The notes: a model not told the origin generated them from the sequence alone. A stretch of 64,000 nucleotides of DNA from Polaromonas sp. JS666 (GCF_000013865.1 NC_007948.1:4951001-5015000), one strand, 5' to 3'; shown: positions 1 through 10,212, numbered from the stretch's first letter. Numbers and translations: made by a program.

Positions 1-273
1 GGGCGCTTCGCAGCATTTTTATCTTCCGGGCGCCGGCATGAGCAGCGCCTCCGTCCTGCGAGCCATGGGGTGGACACCGGTTTTCTGGTGTTTAACGAGC
101 ACACCTCCCCCAACCTCATCAAACCTGTTTGCGGCGGTTCGCACCTGAAGTTCATGGCCAGCGGCCTGATTGATTTTCACCGGGACTATTGGGATGCCTC
201 CTAGGAGCTTTATGAAAAGCTGCCCTGGATCGGCGGCCTGATGCGCCGGCTGAAGCAACGCGCCCGGCAGTGA
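1..273 (+). pseudogene. Chimeric remnant: FAD-dependent oxidoreductase N-terminal piece joined to NTF2-like C-terminal piece
   Basis: Reading frame 1 gives a fragment containing DTGFLVFNEHTSPNL, which resembles the N-terminal region of COG2907-type NAD/FAD-binding amine-oxidase-like proteins. It is followed directly by LIDFHRDYWDAS, a stop codon (TAG at about 202-204), and then ELYEKLPWIGGLMRRLK in the same frame, ending at TGA 271-273. The second part resembles the C-terminus of SnoaL/NTF2-like proteins that often sit in the same operon as COG2907 genes. No intact protein can be made, because the frame is open at the window edge and has an internal stop. I infer a deletion or rearrangement that fused two neighbouring genes, followed by decay. 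The family names are recalled resemblance, not a search result. Confidence 0.6.
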
Positions 274-323
274 GCGCGGGTGACCGTCGCCGGATTTCCC
301 CGGGAGCCGTGTTGCACGAGGCG

Positions 324-346
324 AAAAAAAGCCCGGGAGGCCGGGC
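324..346 (-). terminator. Rho-independent terminator of the GST gene
   Basis: The stem GCCCGG / CCGGGC has a four-base loop and is preceded on the plus strand by seven A residues. Read on the minus strand this is a hairpin followed by a U-run, 24 bases after the stop of the GST-family gene. Confidence 0.8.
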
Positions 347-369
347 TTCTGTCAGATTCAGGTGGAATT

Positions 370-984
370 TCAGCCCGGCTGGGTTTCCGTGAAGCTGGGA
401 CGTAGAACCAGTTTTTCCTGCAATTTGGCCAGATTGGGATAGCTCTCGCGCCAGTTCACCTGGGCAAACCGCAGATCCAGATAGCCCAGCGCACAGCCCA
501 CCGCGACATCCGACAGGCTGAAATGGATGCCACTGCAAAAAGCCTTCTCGCCAAGCCCCGTGCTCATGGCCTTGAGGGCGGCCTCGATTTTGCCCATCTG
601 CCGCTGTATCCACGCGTCGCTGCGCTCATGGGCGCTGCGGCCTGCCCAGGTGGCCTCCAGCCGGGCCAGGATGGCCGCATCCACCAGGCCGTCGGCCAGG
701 GCTTCCCAGGTTTTGACCTCGGCACGCTCGCGGCCCTGGGTGGGAATGAGCTTGCCCACGGGTGAGAGGGTATCCAGGTATTCGACAATCACGCGGGAAT
801 CAAACACGGCCTCGCCGCCCTCCATGACCAGGCAGGGCACCTTGCCCAGCGGGTTCGAGGCGGTGATGGTGGTATTGGCCGCCCAGACATCTTCCAGCAC
901 CATCTGGTAGTCGAGCTTTTTCTCAGCCATCACGATACGTACCTTGCGTACGTAGGGGCTGGTGGCGGATCCGATGAGTTTCAT
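370..984 (-). CDS. Glutathione S-transferase family protein
   Basis: A 204-residue protein beginning MKLIGSATSPYVRKVRIVMA, a typical thioredoxin-fold N-terminal GST domain: a beta strand, then SPYVRKV at the glutathione site, then a conserved-looking VPCLVMEGGEAVFDS with the cis-proline. The C-terminal half is all helical, as in GSTs. The open frame extends upstream to 1050, but the extra 22 residues do not look like a GST and the ATG at 984 fits the family start. Probably cytosolic and glutathione-dependent; the substrate is unknown. It is divergent from purB and ends in its own terminator. Confidence 0.88.
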   Translation of the reverse strand: MKLIGSATSPYVRKVRIVMAEKKLDYQMVLEDVWAANTTITASNPLGKVPCLVMEGGEAVFDSRVIVEYLDTLSPVGKLIPTQGRERAEVKTWEALADGLVDAAILARLEATWAGRSAHERSDAWIQRQMGKIEAALKAMSTGLGEKAFCSGIHFSLSDVAVGCALGYLDLRFAQVNWRESYPNLAKLQEKLVLRPSFTETQPG

Positions 985-1030
985 AGCGTGTGTAAATCGT
1001 GGTGCGTGGAAAAGCCATTCTATCGAGTAA

Positions 1031-2524
<1,494 letters not shown>

Positions 2525-2562
2525 CGCCCCTTGTCGTTGTTGTCGCTGCTGCAGCGGCAGCG

Positions 2563-2865
2563 CTAAACCGGCATGGCTGCACCGCAATGCCAGCACTGCT
2601 CGAACCCGCCTTCGACGGTTTCCCCGCAGGCGCACAGCCAGCGCCGCTGCGGCAGATTTTGCAGGGTGTGCAGCAACTCGCGTGCCCGGGGCTCATCCTC
2701 ATCATGGGTGAGCCACACCTCGGGCAGGCACTGGTCGGGCGGCAGCTCACCGGCGACGCCACCCAGGTAGTAACGCTGCACACTGGCAGCCACACCCGCC
2801 TGCTGCAGGGCGTCAGCCCACAGCGCGGCAATTGCAATATTGGGAGCACGGGTCAACCGGAGCAT
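2563..2865 (-). CDS. Small DUF2007-type protein with C-terminal zinc ribbon
   Basis: A 100-residue protein. The N-terminal part (MLRLTRAPNIAIAALWADAL, then a middle VWLTHDEDEPRARELL) resembles the DUF2007 'putative signal transducing protein' fold. The C-terminus has a Cys-X-Cys pair (WLCACGE) and a CWHCG pair about 15 residues later, a zinc-ribbon-like metal site. It lies convergent to purB, 38 bases from its stop. The molecular function is not known; the domain match is recalled, not searched. Confidence 0.75.
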   Translation of the reverse strand: MLRLTRAPNIAIAALWADALQQAGVAASVQRYYLGGVAGELPPDQCLPEVWLTHDEDEPRARELLHTLQNLPQRRWLCACGETVEGGFEQCWHCGAAMPV

Positions 2866-2951
2866 GCGCCAGTGTACCCCGTTTTGCTATGAACTTGATA
2901 GCTACCCCTCTTCATCCTTCAGGGGGAAAAGCGCCGAAATCATACAAAGGT

Positions 2952-3386
2952 TCAGCCCTTTTCCGGCACGGGTGCCACCTCTTTTTCAAGCGCCCGGTCC
3001 GCATAACGGCCAAAGCGCCACGCCGTGGCTTCCAGCGTAATGCGCCTCCAGGTGCTGCGTTTTTCGGCCGGTGTCATCTCAGGCCAGCGCTGCACTTCCT
3101 CGAAGGTCCGGCCACATCCCTTGCACAGCGAGTCGCCCTGGCTGGTCGAACAGATCGCGATGCAGGGCGTATCGGCCGTGGTGTCATACCAGGTGCGCCA
3201 GGCTGCCTGCGCTTTTGGCGGAAAGCTCTTTTCGTCGGCCTCATCCTCATGGTAGAAAACCATCAGGGCATAAACCTCGGCCAGCGCGCGCAGCTCAGGC
3301 GCCAGCGTCACGCCATCGGGTGATGGCTTTTTGTCACGCCAGTAGTTGATGGCGGCTTCGATGTCAGTGATGTGGATGCCGGGCAT
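2952..3386 (-). CDS. DUF3717/DUF1289 double-domain protein
   Basis: A 144-residue protein. Residues 1-50 (MPGIHITDIEAAINYWRDKK) match the DUF3717 family seen in Burkholderiales. Residues about 75-125 carry a DUF1289 cysteine cluster, CIAICSTSQGDSLCKGCGRT, followed by WPEMTPAEKR. The four cysteines suggest a small metal or Fe-S site. The open frame extends upstream to 3473, but the start at 3386 gives the usual DUF3717 N-terminus. The function is unknown. Confidence 0.78.
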   Translation of the reverse strand: MPGIHITDIEAAINYWRDKKPSPDGVTLAPELRALAEVYALMVFYHEDEADEKSFPPKAQAAWRTWYDTTADTPCIAICSTSQGDSLCKGCGRTFEEVQRWPEMTPAEKRSTWRRITLEATAWRFGRYADRALEKEVAPVPEKG

Positions 3387-3536
3387 GAAGAAAGAAGAAA
3401 AAACGAAGGCTGCTTCTGCCTGGTGGGCTACGAGCGAGGCCGAGCTGTTCATTATCAGCCACAGACAAAACACCTCATTCCTCGTTGGATAAGGCTGGGG
3501 CTTGCCAAAAATCTTTTTTTATTGTCCAATCGCCTT

Positions 3537-3690
3537 AAGAAGGGGAGTAACTCCCTCGTTTTGCTGACATATTCGATAACAGACACCACAGCAAAATCGC
3601 TAACAGCAAGTCGTCATTCCGAAGTTCGCACTTCCGGCTTGCTGGGTATGCAGCGACACTGCATATCGAGCCAGACCTTCGATTGAAACC
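3537..3690 (+). promoter_or_regulatory. yybP-ykoY (manganese) riboswitch aptamer upstream of terC
   Basis: The two conserved aptamer halves are visible: AAGGGGAGTAACTCCC at 3539-3554 and GAGCCAGACCTTCGAT at 3668-3683, about 115 bases apart with a G+C-rich internal stem region between. This is the hallmark of the yybP-ykoY Mn2+ aptamer, which is known to control TerC-family genes such as E. coli alx. Downstream, AAACCTGTACAGGTTT (3686-3701) and a nine-base-pair stem at 3768-3790 lie before the Shine-Dalgarno sequence and could be the expression platform. A covariance-model search would be decisive. Confidence 0.85.
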
Positions 3691-3767
3691 TGTACAGGTT
3701 TGATCGAGGCGTTTGCGGCATAACCCTATCCGCACCACTCACATACCTGTCCGGTTTGAACGAAGCC

Positions 3768-3790
3768 GGAAATCCGCGCGTCGGATTTCC
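3768..3790 (+). other. Leader hairpin before the terC ribosome binding site
   Basis: GGAAATCCG and CGGATTTCC form a perfect nine-base-pair stem around CGCGT. It ends 17 bases before the GGAG ribosome binding site (3808-3811) of the TTG-initiated terC gene. It is probably part of the expression platform of the upstream riboswitch, affecting translation rather than termination because no U-run follows. Confidence 0.55.
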
Positions 3791-3819
3791 ATGTCCGAAC
3801 TTGATATGGAGTGTGAAAA

Positions 3820-4557
3820 TTGGAACTATTTACAGCCCCCTGGTGGTCGGCCCTGCTGGCGATCATTCTCATTGACCTGGTGCTTGCCGGCGATAACGCC
3901 ATCGTGATTGCGCTGGCCGCTCGCAATCTGCCACCCAACCTTCAGAAAAGAGCGATTGTCTGGGGTACGGTCGGGGCCATCGTGGTGCGCTCCGCCATGA
4001 CGGTGGGCGTCGTGTGGCTGCTCAAGATCCCCGGCCTGATGCTGGTGGGCGGCCTGGGCCTGCTGTGGATCGCCTACAAGCTGCTGGCTGACGAGGGCGG
4101 CGGAGAACACCAGGGCCCTGTCGCGACCACATTCTGGGGCGCGATGAAAACCATCGTCGTGGCCGACGCCCTGATGGGTATTGACAACGTTCTGGGTGTG
4201 GCCGGCGCCGCGCACGGTGCCTTTGACCTGGTCATCATCGGCCTGCTGGTGAGCGTGCCTATCGTGGTTTTCGGCAGCACGATGGTGCTCAAACTGGTGT
4301 CGCGTTTCCCCATCATCATCAACCTCGGGGCGGCCGTTCTGGCGATTACCGCAGCCAACATGATCATCGGCGAACAACTGCTTGACCCGATCTACGGCGG
4401 CCCGAGTGCTTTGCCGTCTGCCGAGACCCTGCACACCGCAGCTCAATGGGTTACCTATGCGTTCGCTGTAGCGGGTGTGCTGGGCGCGGGCTGGAGGGCC
4501 ACCCGACGCAACAAGTCCGAACACTATGCAAACGAGAAAGACCTGATTGCACATTGA
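3820..4557 (+). CDS. TerC/YjbE-family integral membrane protein (probable metal exporter)
   Basis: A 245-residue, multi-helix membrane protein. The family hallmark LVLAGDNAIVIALAARNLP sits in the first helices, and the second conserved acidic motif, VADALMGIDNVLGVAGAA, is near residue 110. These Asp/Asn residues are thought to bind a divalent cation, and TerC proteins are implicated in Mn2+ export. The only sensible start is TTG at 3820, eight bases after GGAG. It is preceded by a yybP-ykoY riboswitch, which supports manganese-responsive expression. A second TerC paralogue lies at 16466-17167. Confidence 0.9.
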   Translation: MELFTAPWWSALLAIILIDLVLAGDNAIVIALAARNLPPNLQKRAIVWGTVGAIVVRSAMTVGVVWLLKIPGLMLVGGLGLLWIAYKLLADEGGGEHQGPVATTFWGAMKTIVVADALMGIDNVLGVAGAAHGAFDLVIIGLLVSVPIVVFGSTMVLKLVSRFPIIINLGAAVLAITAANMIIGEQLLDPIYGGPSALPSAETLHTAAQWVTYAFAVAGVLGAGWRATRRNKSEHYANEKDLIAH

Positions 4558-4652
4558 AAGTGAAAGGCATCACCGAAGGCCACTGGGAGGTCCAGGGCTT
4601 TTTGTTTCACCCAGCGAAGCTTCTATAACCACGATAACTGAAGGAGAACTTT

Positions 4653-5102
4653 ATGGACAACATCATTGTTTATATTGACGATGCCGGCTATGCCCTGCAC
4701 ATGCTGCAACCCATGCTGCCAGAGGGCAACGCGCGCAGTCCGACCCGCTGGATTCTGGTGGCCTGCGCACCGCGCGTGACGCACCATGCCAGCAAATGGG
4801 TAACACACAGTGCGCGGGAGAGTTGGCGCGGCAAATGGGCGGCGAAAGTATTTGCGCAACTGGTGCCTCTCCTGCAAAAAGAGGGCAATACCGTGGTGAC
4901 ACGGATGGCCCAGACCACATTGACCACCCAGACGGAAGCCTTGATCAAGGAACATGGCGTTGCACGTGTGCTGGACGCCCGCCGACCCAAATTTGGCCAG
5001 GACCTGCAACCCGTCACGACCGAGCAGGCCCAGGAACACCACGGCGTGCTGGGCTATGCCGCAGCGCTGGCAAGCGCAGGGCTGCTGGTTGCGACAGATT
5101 GA
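4653..5102 (+). CDS. Conserved hypothetical protein downstream of terC
   Basis: A 149-residue soluble protein with a good ribosome binding site (AAGGAGAACTTT before ATG). It begins MDNIIVYIDDAGYALHMLQP and ends in a hydrophobic stretch, HHGVLGYAAALASAGLLVATD. The alternation of beta strands and helices is reminiscent of a Rossmann-like or universal-stress-like fold, but I see no diagnostic motif. It lies 95 bases after terC on the same strand and ends before a strong terminator, so it is probably co-expressed with terC. Function unknown. Confidence 0.75.
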   Translation: MDNIIVYIDDAGYALHMLQPMLPEGNARSPTRWILVACAPRVTHHASKWVTHSARESWRGKWAAKVFAQLVPLLQKEGNTVVTRMAQTTLTTQTEALIKEHGVARVLDARRPKFGQDLQPVTTEQAQEHHGVLGYAAALASAGLLVATD

Positions 5103-5146
5103 GCATTAAGCAAGGCTCCCGCGCCTCTCGCTTCATATGATGCACG

Positions 5147-5168
5147 GCCCCCGTAAGGGGGCTTTTTT
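5147..5168 (+). terminator. Rho-independent terminator after the terC operon
   Basis: GCCCCC-GTAA-GGGGGC is followed by six T residues, 45 bases after the stop of the hypothetical gene. The downstream 190 bases to 5355 are GC-rich and hold no feature I can name. Confidence 0.92.
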
Positions 5169-5355
5169 CTGGGAGAAGCCCGGCTGAAGGCACTCGCCCC
5201 CGTCGGTCCGGGTTTACCGTCCTCCGGGGCGTATCCGTCGAAAGATCGAAGCCCCTGTCGAACGCCCGCGGCCAGTTCCCAGGCTCGATCAACCCCGGGG
5301 AGTTGCCCCCCGGGACGGGAGCAGGAAGCCTCTTTGCAAGTGGTATTCTCGAGCG

Positions 5356-5709
5356 ATGAAACTCATCATCAACTGGCTTTGCAGCGCTGTCGCCTTGCTG
5401 GCGGTAGCTTATCTTTATTCCGGCGTGGTGGTGACCAGCTTCACCGGGGCGCTGATTGCGGCGGCCGTCCTCGGCGCACTGAACATGGTGGTGCGTCCTG
5501 TTCTGGTGTTGTTGACCCTGCCCGTGACGGTGGTGACGCTCGGCCTCTTTCTGTTCATCGTGAATGCGCTCATGTTCTGGGCCGCCGCCAGTCTGGTCAG
5601 CGGCCTGAACGTCAAGGGTTTTGGTGCCGCACTGATAGGCTCCCTGATTTATTCAGTGCTGCAACTAGCGATCGACTTTGTCCTGGAGCGCCTGCTCTTT
5701 AAGGACTAG
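5356..5709 (+). CDS. Phage-holin-family small membrane protein (PF04020 type)
   Basis: A 117-residue protein with four predicted transmembrane segments, starting MKLIINWLCSAVALLAVAYL. The motif LGALNMVVRPVLVLLTLPV in the middle is typical of the Phage_holin_4_2 / YvlD-type family of cellular membrane proteins. Despite the name, these are usually chromosomal and not linked to prophage, and no phage genes are nearby. Its last 45 bases overlap the 3' end of the convergent M48 protease gene. Confidence 0.88.
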   Translation: MKLIINWLCSAVALLAVAYLYSGVVVTSFTGALIAAAVLGALNMVVRPVLVLLTLPVTVVTLGLFLFIVNALMFWAAASLVSGLNVKGFGAALIGSLIYSVLQLAIDFVLERLLFKD

Positions 5710-7272
5710 CTCGATCTGGCGGGCACGGGAGTCGATGATCGAGCCTTCCACGTAATCGGCGCTGGCCGGGTTGCTGCGCATGAATGCCTGCGCGGCCTTC
5801 AGGCGATCCAGAGCCGCCGCGTAATCAAGCTGCGCCGCCCGGCTTTCCGCTTCCGCGCGAATCGAACGGACTGTCTGGTTCTGGTTACCGTAGGCCGCGG
5901 CGAGCAATTGCCAGGCCGCCGCATCTTTCGGATGGCTGGCTACCCAGGTTTGCAGCCTGCCAGACACCTCTCGCGCCCGTCGAGCGGCCATCAACGCCCG
6001 ACCCTGGGTCAGCACATCGGCCCGCGCGGTAGCCTTGGCCATGTCAAAGGATGATGCCGAGGGCGGCACCATCCCCGCCAGCAGATCAATCTCGATGGAC
6101 AGCAAGTCCAGCGCATGGCTGGCGGGCGGGATTTCGGCAACGGCAGGTTTGAGCCGGGCCAGAAAGGTTCGCGCACCTGCAAAATCACGCAGCTGGGCCG
6201 CCGCCAATGCACCGCCATACAGGGCGCCCGCATCGCGAATGTTCGCCGCCGTGGCGGGGGACTCCAGCAGCGGCAACGAGGTAGGTCGCCGCTGGGCTTC
6301 GGCCACCATGGCACGCAGCGCATCGACCCCCGGGCCCGCCAGGATTCGGGCGCGCAGGGCCATCATGGCATGCAACACACGCGCCTTGCCGGCGTCGGAC
6401 TCGCTTTGCCTGGAGGGCTTGGCGCTTGCCCTGGCGTCCAGCTGCAGGCGGGACTGTGCTTCGGCTATTCGCTCGGTGGTCAGCGGGTGTGACCGCAAAT
6501 AGGGAAAAGACCCGTTGTCGTTCAACTGCGAGGCCTGCTGCAGCTTCTCAAACATGCTCGCCACGCCACGGCTTGCAAAGCCGGCATCAGTCATGACACC
6601 AAAACCCACCCGATCGGCTTCCCGCTCCATGTCCCGGGAAAAGTTGAGCTGGTTCTGCACTGCGACAGCCTGTCCACCGACGATGGCCGCACTGGCAGCG
6701 TTGGGGTTCTTGCTGGCGGCCAGGGCCCCCAGAACCATGGCGGCAATCATCCACGGAGCCTGCCGGTTCTGTTGCGTCATCAATCGGGAGATATGCCGCT
6801 GTGTGACATGGCTGAGCTCATGGGCCAGGACAGCGGCGAGTTCGTCCGCGCTTCCCACCGCGCCAATCAAACCCAGATGCACGCCAAAGTAACCCCCAGG
6901 CAAGGCAAAGGCGTTGACGCTTCGGTCGCGGACCAGAAAAACCTCCCAGGCAAAACGCTCATCCAGTTCGGCATTGAGCTCGCCACGCGCCCGCGCGGCG
7001 GCCATCAGGGGCTGCCAGATGTGCTGCAGGTAATCCCCGAGCACCGGGTCATCGAGATAGTCCGGATCACGGTAAATGCTGACGGCGATGCGGTCCCCGA
7101 TGCGGCGCTCCGCAGCGGCCGACAGCTCGGAGTTGTCACCCAGAGACGGCAAGCTGCCAGTCGCCGCGCCCGGTGCCTGTGCCAGCGACAAACTGGCAGC
7201 CGTGGCCATAAAAACCACGGTTGCCAGCGTCAATGGGTAAGTCCTAGAACGAATCGATGGGAACAAAAGCAA
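5665..7272 (-). CDS. Secreted M48 metalloprotease with C-terminal TPR region (BepA/YfgC-like)
   Basis: A 535-residue periplasmic protease. Residues 1-33 form a signal peptide ending near SLAQA. The zinc site is HELSHVTQRH at 151-160 (HExxH), and the third ligand lies in EREADRVGF near 218. The C-terminal 250 residues are helical repeats like the TPR domain of BepA, which in E. coli helps outer-membrane protein assembly and LptD maturation. It follows tfpZ on the same strand, overlapping its 3' end by 29 bases if the first ATG is used. It overlaps the convergent holin-like gene at its own 3' end. Confidence 0.9.
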   Translation of the reverse strand: MLLFPSIRSRTYPLTLATVVFMATAASLSLAQAPGAATGSLPSLGDNSELSAAAERRIGDRIAVSIYRDPDYLDDPVLGDYLQHIWQPLMAAARARGELNAELDERFAWEVFLVRDRSVNAFALPGGYFGVHLGLIGAVGSADELAAVLAHELSHVTQRHISRLMTQQNRQAPWMIAAMVLGALAASKNPNAASAAIVGGQAVAVQNQLNFSRDMEREADRVGFGVMTDAGFASRGVASMFEKLQQASQLNDNGSFPYLRSHPLTTERIAEAQSRLQLDARASAKPSRQSESDAGKARVLHAMMALRARILAGPGVDALRAMVAEAQRRPTSLPLLESPATAANIRDAGALYGGALAAAQLRDFAGARTFLARLKPAVAEIPPASHALDLLSIEIDLLAGMVPPSASSFDMAKATARADVLTQGRALMAARRAREVSGRLQTWVASHPKDAAAWQLLAAAYGNQNQTVRSIRAEAESRAAQLDYAAALDRLKAAQAFMRSNPASADYVEGSIIDSRARQIELVLKEQALQDKVDR

Positions 7273-8023
7273 TCACCTCCGTGGTGTTGGTATCGATGAG
7301 GACGGTCCAGAAAGTGCTTCGACTCGCCAGGGGGACATAGCCCACCGAGGTGGTGGCCCGGACCGTGGAAGACGCAGACTTCAGGGCTTGGTCAATTTCG
7401 GCGGCACGGCCGGGAAAGCGGCTTTTCAGCTCGCTCACGGGGCGCGCGCGTGCCTTGATTTGCGGTTTCGCCTGTTCGTAGCTTTGCCACAAATCAGGCC
7501 GGGCGCCGAGTGCCACGCCTTGTATCGCCGCCATGGTGGTCTCAAAGCTTTCCTGGGCGCTCTTGAACTCACGCACAGAAAGCTGTGTGGGCCCCGCCAG
7601 CGGCAGGTGCCGCAACTCTGCTGGCGCGCGGTCCAATAATTCCGGTGGAACGTCAATCGCATGCACCACCCGAAAACGGTCAATTTCAAACACCAGATGC
7701 ACCGGCCGAGCCACCGCTACGGTCCACAGGCCGTAGGCCAGCGCTGCCAGTTGCAACAAACCGATGACAGCCAGGTCAAGGCGCAGCTCGTTGAGCGGCT
7801 TGCTGCGGTTGAAGACGGCCAATGTCAGCAGCGGGCCCATGATCACGTCGACGGTAATCACCAGCAAAAACAGGCTGCGCCCGCCGGAAATTTCGCGGTA
7901 AGGGTAGGGGTACCAGACGGCAAACACCAGCAGTGCCGCCAAACCGGCCACCAGCAGGCTGAGGCCCAAATGAATGCCCGAGGCATAGAGGCGATGGCCC
8001 CAGGAAGATGAACGTGAAAGCAT
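7244..8023 (-). CDS. TfpX/TfpZ-family type IV pilin accessory protein
   Basis: A 259-residue membrane protein. The N-terminal half has four hydrophobic segments with the family-typical VFAVWYPYPYREISGG and TVDVIMGPLLTLAVFN. The C-terminal half is soluble and presumably periplasmic. TfpX/TfpY/TfpZ proteins are encoded next to pilin genes in Pseudomonas and Acinetobacter and are needed for pilin assembly or stability in a pilin-specific manner. Here it is separated from the pilin gene by moaC and two ligase genes. The ATG at 8023 fits the family N-terminus; the frame opens further upstream to 8143, but that part overlaps moaC. Confidence 0.82.
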   Translation of the reverse strand: MLSRSSSWGHRLYASGIHLGLSLLVAGLAALLVFAVWYPYPYREISGGRSLFLLVITVDVIMGPLLTLAVFNRSKPLNELRLDLAVIGLLQLAALAYGLWTVAVARPVHLVFEIDRFRVVHAIDVPPELLDRAPAELRHLPLAGPTQLSVREFKSAQESFETTMAAIQGVALGARPDLWQSYEQAKPQIKARARPVSELKSRFPGRAAEIDQALKSASSTVRATTSVGYVPLASRSTFWTVLIDTNTTEVIAFVPIDSF

Positions 8024-8064
8024 GCTCGTATGATGAGGGATGGTTGTAAAGGTTTCGTAACAGG

Positions 8065-8550
8065 ATGACAACGACTTCTCCGCTGACTCACTTCGACGCG
8101 CAAGGCCAGGCCCATATGGTCGACGTGGCCGGCAAGGCCGCAACGCACCGTGTTGCCGTTGCCCAGGGTCGCATCACCATGAATCCTGCCACATTGAATC
8201 TCATCGTGGAAGGCACGGCAAAAAAAGGCGACGTACTGGGCGTGGCCAGACTAGCAGGCATCATGGCTGCGAAAAAAACCAGCGAGCTGATCCCCCTGTG
8301 CCATCCGCTGGCGCTCACGCGCGTGGCGCTTGATTTCAGGGTCGACGCCGCAAGCGCCAGCGTCACCTGCGAGGCGACTGTGGAAACCGTCGGCCCGACC
8401 GGTGTGGAAATGGAAGCATTGACCGCGGTGCAGGTGGCCTTGCTGACGATTTACGACATGTGCAAGGCGGCGGACCGGGCGATGATCATGACCGATGTGC
8501 GCGTGCTTGAAAAGCATGGCGGCAAATCGGGAAGCTTTGTCAACCCCTGA
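8065..8550 (+). CDS. moaC: Cyclic pyranopterin monophosphate synthase
   Basis: A 161-residue enzyme converting the MoaA product (3',8-cyclo-GTP) to cyclic pyranopterin monophosphate, the first stable intermediate of molybdenum cofactor synthesis. Family motifs are present in order: [44 protein letters not shown] and [20 protein letters not shown], the last two contributing active-site lysine and aspartate residues. Length is standard (about 160). It is divergent from tfpZ and ends only six bases from the convergent ligase gene, so it sits as an unrelated housekeeping gene within the pilus locus. Confidence 0.96.
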   Translation: MTTTSPLTHFDAQGQAHMVDVAGKAATHRVAVAQGRITMNPATLNLIVEGTAKKGDVLGVARLAGIMAAKKTSELIPLCHPLALTRVALDFRVDAASASVTCEATVETVGPTGVEMEALTAVQVALLTIYDMCKAADRAMIMTDVRVLEKHGGKSGSFVNP

Positions 8551-8556
8551 GCCGCG

Positions 8557-10068
8557 TCACTTCAGGTGCTGAAGACGCTCCGGCGCCGCCGCAGCTTCTT
8601 GCGCCCAGCGCGCATGCTCCACTGGAAAGGCCGCCCGATAGCGCGCCAGATGCATCAATGCCTCGTCATCCCGGCCGAGCATGACCGCGCTCTCAATCAC
8701 CTTTTCGATGATGCGAGGCTCCGGTGAGTAGTGCAGCAGCGCCCTCGCCGTGTCGAAGGTCCATTGCGCATTGTCACGCGTGAGCGGCGTGATGGTCAGT
8801 TCTGCAAAGCGCACCTGGTCGCGAAACAGCCAGGAGCCGCGAATCTTGGGGAGGGTATCGTCCCGGTATGCCGCGTCGCGATCTTCGGGCGTCAGGTAAA
8901 TCTGACTGATGCGGTGATAGTCCCAGCCGGCATAGCCCACGATAGCTATCAGAATAGTAGCGGCCAAGGCTTGAAAAATAGACACGGGTGACTCCTCCGG
9001 CGGAGATTCCAGCGGGCTCGCCTGCGCCCTGCGGCTTCCCCAGAGCAGGCCCAGGGACAGGCCAAACGCCATCTGGAACGGGCCGTACCATAGGGGGTAT
9101 TCCAGCATGCTGTGCAAAAGAATGACGGCGAGTACACCCCACGCCATCTGGCGGGTCGGGTCGGTCTCGCGCCAGGGCCGTTGCCGGAAGACCCACCAGA
9201 CGAAGCCTCCACATACTGCCAACGCCACCGGAATGCCCAGCTCCACCGCCAGGTGCAGCGGCAGGTTGTGCGCGTTGTCCAGGATCTCGCAAAAGCGGGG
9301 ACCATCGTAAAGTATGCTGTAGTGCGCATAGTCGAGTTCGCCCCAGCCCCAGCCCAGCCATGGCTTTTGGGCAATCAGGTGCAGCACGTTAGACCAGAGC
9401 GTGAGGCGACTGCTGCATATCTGGTCCCCGGCACGCAAGCGGGCGAACATGCCGTGCGCAGACGGATCCAACCCGGCCAGCCAGGGCAGCGCCAACGTTG
9501 CCAGCGCGTAGGCCACCACCGCCGTCAAGAGCACGCGGCGAACAGCGGGCTGGCGCCACCCTAGCCATACCCAGACCATCAAACACAGCAAACCGATCTG
9601 CAGCAGCCCCGTCCGTGACGAGGAAGCAGCATTACCCGCCGCGAGGAGGCCCGCCGCGGCCAACGCCAGCCACTGGCCGCGCCCGATGAAGCGGCCAGTC
9701 GCCCCGAGCCAAAGCAGGGCCGCCAGGGACGTATTGATCAAGGTCGCGAACTGATTGCGCTGACGCAGATTGGCAAACGCCTCTCCCATTTCAGTCTGGT
9801 TCATCCAGGGAGAAAAGTTGCCGGCCGCACCAAAGTACTGGCACAAGCCAATCACGCTGCTGAGCAGTCCGGCACTCAGCCAGGCCCACGCGATGGCAGG
9901 CATCAAGCGCCCAACCCACAACCGGCCGGGCACACGAGCGCATACGCCAAGCAAAGCTGCAGCGCAAGCCCACGAGAACAGCAGCGGCACGACGGCAGGC
10001 GTTGGCCCCGGGGCGAATGGATTGAGCCAAGGCAGTGCTATGAGCAAAAAAACAGCAATGAAGTGCAC
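8557..10068 (-). CDS. PglL/Wzy-type O-oligosaccharyltransferase or O-antigen ligase homologue (second copy)
   Basis: A 503-residue protein with about ten transmembrane helices and a C-terminal soluble region of about 140 residues. The conserved periplasmic loop contains WLGWGWGELDYAHY and ILDNAHNLPLHLAVELGIP, whose NAHN histidine is the catalytic-type residue of the Wzy_C/PglL superfamily. Neighbouring type IV pilin genes suggest protein O-glycosylation of pilin. The start is GTG at 10068 with no clear Shine-Dalgarno sequence. It lies downstream of a second, divergent paralogue (10213-11895) on the same strand. Confidence 0.85.
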   Translation of the reverse strand: MHFIAVFLLIALPWLNPFAPGPTPAVVPLLFSWACAAALLGVCARVPGRLWVGRLMPAIAWAWLSAGLLSSVIGLCQYFGAAGNFSPWMNQTEMGEAFANLRQRNQFATLINTSLAALLWLGATGRFIGRGQWLALAAAGLLAAGNAASSSRTGLLQIGLLCLMVWVWLGWRQPAVRRVLLTAVVAYALATLALPWLAGLDPSAHGMFARLRAGDQICSSRLTLWSNVLHLIAQKPWLGWGWGELDYAHYSILYDGPRFCEILDNAHNLPLHLAVELGIPVALAVCGGFVWWVFRQRPWRETDPTRQMAWGVLAVILLHSMLEYPLWYGPFQMAFGLSLGLLWGSRRAQASPLESPPEESPVSIFQALAATILIAIVGYAGWDYHRISQIYLTPEDRDAAYRDDTLPKIRGSWLFRDQVRFAELTITPLTRDNAQWTFDTARALLHYSPEPRIIEKVIESAVMLGRDDEALMHLARYRAAFPVEHARWAQEAAAAPERLQHLK

Positions 10069-10212
10069 AAGTAAGAAGAGTGAGCGAACGACGCGCTACG
10101 GTTAAGGGTTACGGACCAAGCCCCTTATAGCCATTTGGGTCTGTTCATTGTGGTGTAAGCCACACTGAGCGAACGAAAATTTGAGTCGGACTCCAATTAC
10201 CGGGATGCACGC

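Noticed and set aside
5356..5709. Prophage hint from the holin-family name
   Set aside because: No other phage genes lie around it; this family is commonly chromosomal.
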